From: Fibrobacter succinogenes
GTDB taxonomy: Bacteria > Fibrobacterota > Fibrobacteria > Fibrobacterales > Fibrobacteraceae
DNA: 64,000 bases
Assembly (NCBI RefSeq): GCF_902779965.1
Contig: NZ_CACZDK010000005.1
Span: 1 to 64,000 of the forward strand
Reading direction: 5' to 3'
Within the stretch, counting starts at the first letter, position 1; every line of letters begins with the position of its first letter. The notes under the pieces were generated by a model, which saw nothing but the letters and a program-made list of their open reading frames with translations, did no database searches and was not told where the DNA came from. The position numbers and the translations under genes are program-made. Shown here piece after piece: positions 63,187 to 64,000 of this stretch.

Positions 63187-64000
63187 TTACTTTGTAATAA
63201 AGTAATCTTCGGGATTGACAGGGACGCCATTCACGCGGATTTCATAGTGCAGGCCAAGACTCGACTGGAGGCCGCTCTTGCCAATCAACGCAATCGGATC
63301 GCCACGACGCACTTTTGCGCCAGGCTTTAAAAGCGTTTCACCAAGATGCGCGTAGAACGTTTTCACATGCTCCATGTGCTCGATTTTCATGGTCAGTCCA
63401 AAACCGCGATGCTTGCGAACTTCTACGACGGTTCCGCCACCAGTTGCATAAACCGTATCGCCCTCAGCCGCCAAAAAGTCAACACCTCTGTGCGGAAGTT
63501 CCTGATCGGTAAACGCATCGAACACCATTTCGAATCGGCTCTTGATATCGTGATGATTCTTGAGCGGATGAAGCACCGGGACGCTCGCCGCAAGCGCAGA
63601 ATCCTTTTCCAAGATATTCAAAGTCTTGCGTAACGTTGTTCTCATTTCAATCAAATTCTTTTTCGGAGAACCATCGTCTTCTGATCCATTTTCAAGAGTG
63701 AACCCCAGCCCGCCAAGTTTCATGGAACTATCGCGAACCATGCGAGTCTCTTCAATCTTTAAAATCGTTGTATCCACAACCGTGCGGATTTTCTTGATTT
63801 CACCCTTGATCACAGAATTCTGGTGATAGACATCCATCAAGTTGCCGTTCGACAAGTTTTCCACAATCTGAACCGGCGAGAAAGTGAAAAAGCCTATAAT
63901 TGCGCAAATAGTTAGAACAAAATAAACAATAGCTTTCCGTACGGAGAACGTTATATCTCGTCCCTTGGTATCCCTGTTCGGATAAATGTGCACCTCAAGC
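63187..64000 (-). CDS. M23 (LytM)-like peptidase, partial at window end, catalytic His missing
   Basis: The frame stays open to the window edge, so the true start may lie beyond 64000; the first in-frame start visible is a GTG at 63993 with no well-placed ribosome-binding site. A membrane anchor (AIVYFVLTICAIIGFFTFSP, ~21-40) is followed by a coiled-coil region (~50-130) and an M23 domain. The zinc ligands in HRGVDF and the final LHYEI are present, as is FYAHLG. The usual HxH reads GLH (SSLGLHYEIR), so the first, catalytic His is Gly. It resembles non-catalytic LytM activators (EnvC/NlpD type), which control cell-wall amidases. Confidence 0.8.
   Translation of the reverse strand, partial: LEVHIYPNRDTKGRDITFSVRKAIVYFVLTICAIIGFFTFSPVQIVENLSNGNLMDVYHQNSVIKGEIKKIRTVVDTTILKIEETRMVRDSSMKLGGLGFTLENGSEDDGSPKKNLIEMRTTLRKTLNILEKDSALAASVPVLHPLKNHHDIKSRFEMVFDAFTDQELPHRGVDFLAAEGDTVYATGGGTVVEVRKHRGFGLTMKIEHMEHVKTFYAHLGETLLKPGAKVRRGDPIALIGKSGLQSSLGLHYEIRVNGVPVNPEDYFITK

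Overview
The window almost certainly comes from a Fibrobacter genome (Fibrobacter succinogenes or a close relative, a cellulolytic gut bacterium). Three protein families first defined on F. succinogenes paralogues occur together here: the fibro-slime domain (TIGR02148; two giant tandem genes at 52237-59982), the major paralogous domain TIGR02145 (C-terminus of the lipoprotein at 9046-11145), and TIGR02147 (8201-9049 and 45783-46616). Many lipoproteins with Ser-rich linkers and dispersed GTCATCC/GGATCCAGT repeats fit the same origin. No phage or insertion-sequence transposase was seen, apart from one Rpn-type PD-(D/E)XK gene. Family assignments come from reading the sequence, not from database searches.

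Layout. 1-606: minus-strand operon tRNA-Thr(TGT), tRNA-Tyr(GTA), tRNA-Thr(GGT), tuf (cut by the window edge), with a promoter at 649-677. 974-2710: YbgC-like thioesterase and rarA. 2900-13062: four DUF4153 membrane paralogues, three in a translationally coupled array; a TIGR02147/lipoprotein cassette lies between copies three and four. 13282-20333: formylglycine-enzyme-like protein, ahcY, a TonB/AgmX-like protein, DUF3791 and DUF975 proteins, a small acidic/Gly-rich peptide gene, apt. 20517-21965: a very unusual EF-Tu paralogue. 22141-31701: cupin and AraC regulator, vWA protein, SGNH hydrolase, a defective ImmA/IrrE-like protein, an outer-membrane protein, murJ, and small lipoproteins including a truncated hydrolase remnant. 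32045-40375: COG3044 ATPase, PEGA protein, LpoB-like and COG3014 lipoproteins, an outer-membrane barrel and an OmpR/histidine-kinase pair, which together look like an envelope-maintenance neighbourhood. 40546-44059: phosphofructokinase, a 47-codon gene, a TPR protein and the Rpn nuclease. 44181-50097: second TIGR02147/lipoprotein cassette and a large secreted cysteine-peptidase-like protein whose start is broken by an A9 tract. 50591-64000: pta, two fibro-slime surface proteins, ribonuclease G, an unknown membrane protein and an M23 peptidase running off the end.

The strongest candidates for something undescribed are: (i) the EF-Tu paralogue, which lost its switch I and DxxG GTPase motifs and gained a second copy of domain II; (ii) the recurring TIGR02147-regulator plus Ser-linker lipoprotein cassette with ATGATAC-type inverted repeats upstream of both copies; (iii) the A9 homopolymer that controls the signal peptide of the 1.1-kilo-residue peptidase; (iv) the DUF4153 array, in which the last two codons of each gene supply the ribosome-binding site of the next.
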